Notes under the pieces: generated by a model
What the model was told of the DNA's origin: nothing
What the model saw: only the letters and a program-made list of their open reading frames with translations
The model's database searches: none
Program-made: the position numbers and the translations under genes
Shown here: in pieces, positions 60,309 to 64,000 of the stretch
How positions within the stretch are numbered: position 1 is the first letter of the stretch
Layout: every line of letters starts with the position of its first letter
Assembly: GCA_017428945.1 (NCBI GenBank)
Contig: JAFRPW010000036.1
Coordinates: 186,001 to 250,000 of the forward strand
Origin: Bacteroidales bacterium
Lineage (GTDB): Bacteria; Bacteroidota; Bacteroidia; Bacteroidales; UBA932
Length of the DNA: 64,000 nt
Reading direction: 5' to 3'

Positions 60309-60969
60309 TGTCCGGGAGGGGCTCGTTGAAGGGTTCAAGGAAAGGGTTGGAGGCAGCCTCGCGGGCGATGGAGGTGGGCTGGCCGTGGCCGGGAATCACG
60401 TCGGTATCCCCAGGGAGCACCATCACGGTGCCAAGGACGGAGCGCATTATGGCATCGTAGTCCCCTCCCACAAGGTCCGTGCGGCCGATAGCTCCGGCAA
60501 AAAGGGTGTCCCCGCTTATGAGAAGGCTGTTTTCTTCGGAGTAAAAACATACGCAGCCGGGAGTATGGCCGGGGGTGCGGAGGACCTTCCAGGTAACGCC
60601 GCCGCAGGTAACCTCATCGGGCAGTTCCTGCCAGGGAAAATCTACCCTGAGGCTCTTCAGGGAAGGGATTCCCGCAAAGATGGAGGCGCCGCGCTCGAGG
60701 ATTTCCTTATCGGCCCCGTTCATGTATACCGGGACAGGGTACTTCTCCAGGAGGGCCTGTACGCCCCACACATGGTCGAAATGGCCGTGGGTGAGGAGAA
60801 TGGCCTCCGGGGTAAGGGAATGCTCCCGGAGGAAGGCGGTGAGCTCCTCCACGTCCGTTGGGTGCGACATGCCGGGGTCGAAGACGGCGCAGAGGGAACT
60901 GCCGCTGGCCCAACACACGATACAGTTGGTTCCAAGGGGGTTGAACTGGAATATTCTGGTCCTTAGCAT
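60301..60969 (-). CDS. MBL-fold metallo-hydrolase (glyoxalase II-like)
   Basis: The 222-residue protein has the metal site THGHFDHVWG, with further ligands in TPGHTPGCVCFY, GDTLFAGAIGRTDL and PGHGQPTS. The short form with GRTDL is typical of the YcbL-type hydroxyacylglutathione hydrolase-like group. A thioester substrate is likely, but glutathione is uncommon in this phylum. It overlaps birA by eight bases, and its -7 element (TAAATTTG on the minus strand, 60989-60996) is divergent from the kinase gene. Confidence 0.9.
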   Translation of the reverse strand: MLRTRIFQFNPLGTNCIVCWASGSSLCAVFDPGMSHPTDVEELTAFLREHSLTPEAILLTHGHFDHVWGVQALLEKYPVPVYMNGADKEILERGASIFAGIPSLKSLRVDFPWQELPDEVTCGGVTWKVLRTPGHTPGCVCFYSEENSLLISGDTLFAGAIGRTDLVGGDYDAIMRSVLGTVMVLPGDTDVIPGHGQPTSIAREAASNPFLEPFNEPLPDND

Positions 60970-60988
60970 AATCGGTTTTTTGGCATTG

Positions 60989-61016
60989 CAAATTTAATAA
61001 GTTTTCACGAACTTTG
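60989..61016. promoter_or_regulatory. Divergent -7 elements between the hydrolase and kinase genes
   Basis: On the minus strand TAAATTTG (60989-60996) serves the hydrolase. On the plus strand GAACTTTG (61009-61016, one mismatch) lies 7 bases before the ATG at 61024. Confidence 0.5.
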
Positions 61017-61023
61017 TAGAGTT

Positions 61024-61635
61024 ATGCACATAGGAATAGCAGGTAATATCGGCAGCGGCAAAACAACGCTGACCACTCTACTCGCCCGCCACTACGGCTG
61101 GACGCCAAAATTCGAGTCCGTCACCTACAATCCCTATCTGGAAGACTACTACAAGGACATCAAGCGCTGGTCCTTCGCACTGGAGATGTATTTCCTGCAG
61201 CAGCGCCTCCACGACGTCCTGGAAATTTCCAAGAGTGACGATGTGGTTATCCAGGACCGCACCCTGTTCGAGGGCGTCCACATCTTCGTTGCAAACAACT
61301 ACGCCCAGGGAAACCTGTCGGAGAGGGACTACAACACCTACATGGACACCTACAACGTCATGATGGAAGTAGTCCACGAACCGGACCTCATGATATACCT
61401 CCGCTCCAGCATAGAGCACCTTGTGGCCCAGATCCAGAAACGCGGCAGGGACTACGAGCAGTCCATCTCCATCGAGTATCTTTCCGGTCTCAACGAAAGA
61501 TACGAAAAATGGATATCGGAATACAAGGGACGGCTCATCGTCATAGAGGCAGACAACATGGATTTCCTGAACCGCCCGGAAGACTTTGCCGCCATCACGG
61601 ACCGCATCGACGCGGAACTTTACGGATTATTTTAA
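61024..61635 (+). CDS. Deoxynucleoside kinase, copy 1
   Basis: The 203-residue enzyme phosphorylates a deoxynucleoside in salvage. The P-loop is GNIGSGKTTL at residues 6-15, the ERS/DRT-type motif is VIQDRTLFEG, and the lid region is IQKRGRDYEQSISIEYL. It resembles the deoxyadenosine/deoxyguanosine kinase family. The next gene is a close paralogue, starting 11 bases after this stop, so the two may form a heterodimer as known for the Lactobacillus enzymes. Confidence 0.92.
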   Translation: MHIGIAGNIGSGKTTLTTLLARHYGWTPKFESVTYNPYLEDYYKDIKRWSFALEMYFLQQRLHDVLEISKSDDVVIQDRTLFEGVHIFVANNYAQGNLSERDYNTYMDTYNVMMEVVHEPDLMIYLRSSIEHLVAQIQKRGRDYEQSISIEYLSGLNERYEKWISEYKGRLIVIEADNMDFLNRPEDFAAITDRIDAELYGLF

Positions 61636-61646
61636 ATACACACGAT

Positions 61647-62267
61647 ATGCATATAGCAATAGCCGGAAATATCGGCAGTGGAAAAACCACGCTGACAAAG
61701 ATGCTCGCAAACCATTACGGCTGGACGCCCAAGTTCGAGTCCGTAGACTTCAACCCCTACCTCGCAGACTTCTACGAGGACATGGAACGCTGGTCCTTCA
61801 ACCTCCAGATATACTTCCTGAACAAGCGTTTCCAGGACGTGGTGGAGATTTCAAAGCACAAGGAAGTCATTATCCAGGACCGCACCATCTACGAGGACGC
61901 CCGCATCTTCGCACCCAACCTGCATGCGATGGGTCTCATGTCCACCCGTGACTTTGAGAACTACTCTGACCTTTTCGACCTCATGATGTCCCTGGTGAAC
62001 CCGCCGGACCTGATGATTTATCTGAGGAGCTCGATCCCCAACCTCATCGCCCAGATCCAGAAGCGCGGCCGCGAGTACGAGCGCTCTATCCGCATAGACT
62101 ATATCACCGGCCTCAACCAGCGCTACGAGGACTGGATCAAGGACTACAAGTCCAAACTCCTTATCATTGACGTAGACAACATCAAGTTCGAGAACAATCC
62201 GGAAGGCTTCCAGTACATCACGGACAAGATTGACGCTGAACTCTACGGCCTTTTCCCTTCAGAATAA
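61647..62267 (+). CDS. Deoxynucleoside kinase, copy 2
   Basis: I chose the ATG at 61647 (MHIAIAGNIGSGKTTLTKML), because the longer frame runs back into copy 1. It has 206 residues and aligns along its whole length with copy 1, including WTPKFESVDFNPYLADFYED and VIIQDRTIYED. Differences are concentrated in the middle (NLHAMGLMSTRDFENYSD against NNYAQGNLSERDYNTYMD), where substrate specificity is likely set. It arose by tandem duplication. Which base each copy prefers cannot be told. Confidence 0.92.
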   Translation: MHIAIAGNIGSGKTTLTKMLANHYGWTPKFESVDFNPYLADFYEDMERWSFNLQIYFLNKRFQDVVEISKHKEVIIQDRTIYEDARIFAPNLHAMGLMSTRDFENYSDLFDLMMSLVNPPDLMIYLRSSIPNLIAQIQKRGREYERSIRIDYITGLNQRYEDWIKDYKSKLLIIDVDNIKFENNPEGFQYITDKIDAELYGLFPSE

Positions 62268-62285
62268 ACACTAATAACCCGAACC

Positions 62286-64000
62286 ATGGCAGAAAGACCA
62301 ACCATCATTGACTTTGTAGAAAAGTACAGTCACAAATACGAGAACGAGCCCTACCTTCGTGAGAAGGTTGGCGGAGAGTGGAAAGTGCTCACCCAGGGCC
62401 AGACCCGCGAAGAGGCGTACCGCATCGGCGCCGGCCTCATGTCCCTGGGTCTCAAGAAGGGAGACAAGATAGCCCTGCTGTCAGAGAGCCGCGCAATGTG
62501 GATCCTGGCGGAGCTTGGCGCAATGTACGCCGGTGCAACGGACGTTCCGCTGTCCGTGAACCTTGGCGACGGCAAGGACCTGGTGTTCCGCATCAAGCAC
62601 TCGGATTCCAAATGGATCCTGGTGTCCTGCAACCACCTTCCCAAGATCCGCGCCATCCTCCCGGAATGCCCCGAGGTAGAAAAGGTCATCGTCTTTGACG
62701 ATACCGCCTTCGACCTGGAGAAGCTGGAAGAACGCGAAATCCGCATGAGCGAAATCCAGAAGATGGGCGACGAGTTCCTCAAGGCCCACAGGGACGAGTT
62801 CGTCGCCCGCTACAAGAGCATCGGCCCTGACGACTATGCAAACATTTCCTACACCTCCGGCACCACCGCAGACCCCAAGGGAATCCTCCTTACCCACCGC
62901 AACTACACAGCAAACGTAGAGCAGGGCAACTCCGTGATTTCCGTGGACTTCGGCGCCACCATGCTCATCATCCTGCCCCTGGACCACTGCTTCGCGCACG
63001 TGGCCGGCATGTACACAATGATGATCTACGGCGGTTCCATCGGCTTTGTGCCCATCGGCAAAAACGCCCTTGCAACCCTGCGTAACGTGCCCACCGCCAT
63101 CATGGAGACCAGGCCTCACGTGATGCTTTCCGTTCCGGCGCTTGCCCGCAACTTCAAGAAGAACATCGAGAGCGGCATCAAGAAAAAAGGCGGCTTCACG
63201 GAGAAGCTCTTCTACTTCGCCCTCAACAATGCCATCAAGTACAACAAGGAATACTACAACCGCGGAACCGGCGGCACCTTCTGGAGAAAGCCCCTGGTAG
63301 ACCTCTTCGACAAGATTATCTTCAAAAAGGTACGTGAGAGCTTCGGCGGACGCATGCAGTTCTTCGTGGGCGGCGGCGCCCTTCTGGACATAGAGCTCCA
63401 GAGGTTCTTCTGCGCAGTGGGCATGCCCATGTTCCAGGGTTACGGCCTCACAGAGGCAACCCCCATCATCTGCGCCAACTCCATGGGGCACGCCAGGTTC
63501 GGCTCATCGGGCCGCATAGTAAAGCCCATGGACTGCGTCATCCTGGATGCAGAGGGCAAGGAAGTCCCCCACGGCACGCGCGGAGAAATCGTCATCCGCG
63601 GAGAGAACGTCATGGCCGGCTACTGGAAGAACCCAAAGGCCACTGCCGATACCATCATCGACGGCTGGCTCCACACCGGCGACATGGGCTACATCTGCCC
63701 GGACGATCCCGAGTTCCTCTATGTGGTGGGCCGGTTCAAGAGCCTCCTCATCTCCTCCGACGGTGAAAAGTACTCCCCGGAAGGCTACGAGGACAACCTC
63801 ACGGAGACCTCCAAGTGGGTTGCCTCCTGCGTCCTCCACAACGACCAGAAGCCCTTCTGCGTAGCCCTCATCGTCCCGGACAAGGCCAACCTCACGGACG
63901 CCTGCCAGAAGAAAGGCCTGGACCCCGCATCGGAGGAAGGCAAGCGCTACATGCTCTCCCTCATCGAGGCCGATGCCAACTCCTACAAGAAAGGCGGCAA
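62286..64000 (+). CDS. Long-chain acyl-CoA ligase (AMP-forming), 5' part
   Basis: The gene runs off the right edge after about 571 codons. It activates fatty acids with ATP and CoA. Family motifs are present in order: the AMP-binding P-loop-like motif SYTSGTTADPKGILLTHRNY, GYGLTEATPIICAN, GWLHTGDMGYI, and GRFKSLLISSDGEKYSPEGY in the hinge region. The N-terminus MAERPTIIDFVEKYSH suits the family. It starts 18 bases after the second kinase stop. Confidence 0.9.
   Translation, partial: MAERPTIIDFVEKYSHKYENEPYLREKVGGEWKVLTQGQTREEAYRIGAGLMSLGLKKGDKIALLSESRAMWILAELGAMYAGATDVPLSVNLGDGKDLVFRIKHSDSKWILVSCNHLPKIRAILPECPEVEKVIVFDDTAFDLEKLEEREIRMSEIQKMGDEFLKAHRDEFVARYKSIGPDDYANISYTSGTTADPKGILLTHRNYTANVEQGNSVISVDFGATMLIILPLDHCFAHVAGMYTMMIYGGSIGFVPIGKNALATLRNVPTAIMETRPHVMLSVPALARNFKKNIESGIKKKGGFTEKLFYFALNNAIKYNKEYYNRGTGGTFWRKPLVDLFDKIIFKKVRESFGGRMQFFVGGGALLDIELQRFFCAVGMPMFQGYGLTEATPIICANSMGHARFGSSGRIVKPMDCVILDAEGKEVPHGTRGEIVIRGENVMAGYWKNPKATADTIIDGWLHTGDMGYICPDDPEFLYVVGRFKSLLISSDGEKYSPEGYEDNLTETSKWVASCVLHNDQKPFCVALIVPDKANLTDACQKKGLDPASEEGKRYMLSLIEADANSYKKGG

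Overview
The window looks like chromosome from a Bacteroidales bacterium (Bacteroidota), probably an uncultured gut or rumen lineage. The evidence is a repeated TAnnTTTG promoter element with a TTG about 19-20 bases upstream, the near absence of Shine-Dalgarno sequences, many lipoproteins, a complete Bat (aerotolerance) operon behind MoxR, an ExbB-ExbD-TonB cluster, TPR/HTH membrane regulators, and a DUF3127 protein. The placement below order level is an inference.

Layout. 1-1361: start of a TPR/HTH regulator and a divergent small secreted peptide plus lipoprotein. 1409-10546: housekeeping genes (recQ, FKBP isomerase, DUF3127 OB-fold protein, dnaG, metG) and a secreted nuclease. 10592-13878: a REP-transposase (RAYT) gene, an SPFH protein and a BNR/sialidase-like lipoprotein between two nearly identical 157-bp inverted elements. 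13910-19055: glyA, an RNA methyltransferase, a peroxide-type gpx-ohrR pair with visible operators, miaA and small conserved genes. 19099-24064: serC-serA-DUF1015, split by an AT-rich cassette (astacin protease plus lipoprotein). 24075-33771: an acetyltransferase, truA and the moxR-DUF58-bat operon, in which batD and batE form one reading frame. 33778-43451: a TPR/HTH regulator with a structured leader, a DUF3244-like secreted protein, a 2029-residue RHS protein ending in a metzincin-type protease domain, and a membrane protein that may be its immunity partner. 43618-47517: an IS4-like element, orphan lipoproteins and a gene remnant. 47785-54903: DUF4298, exbB-exbD-tonB-rluB-era-parC. 54981-57267: glycerate kinase and a second RAYT gene between two 96-bp direct elements. 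57321-64000: aroK, recJ, birA, a metallo-hydrolase, twin deoxynucleoside kinases and a partial acyl-CoA ligase.

Three layers are not explained by an ordinary gene list. First, a covarying 25-26 bp palindrome sits in frame inside five essential or conserved genes (dnaG, metG, truA, a Bat-operon gene and parC). Second, two unrelated palindromic element families each lie a few bases beyond the 3' end of a RAYT gene and bracket short gene modules. Third, the two TPR/HTH regulators each face a promoter with matching TGTAAY boxes, one of which drives the RHS toxin operon.

Several promoters have their -7 element only 3-7 bases before the ATG, so leaderless mRNAs are probably common here. No tRNA, rRNA or CRISPR array was seen.
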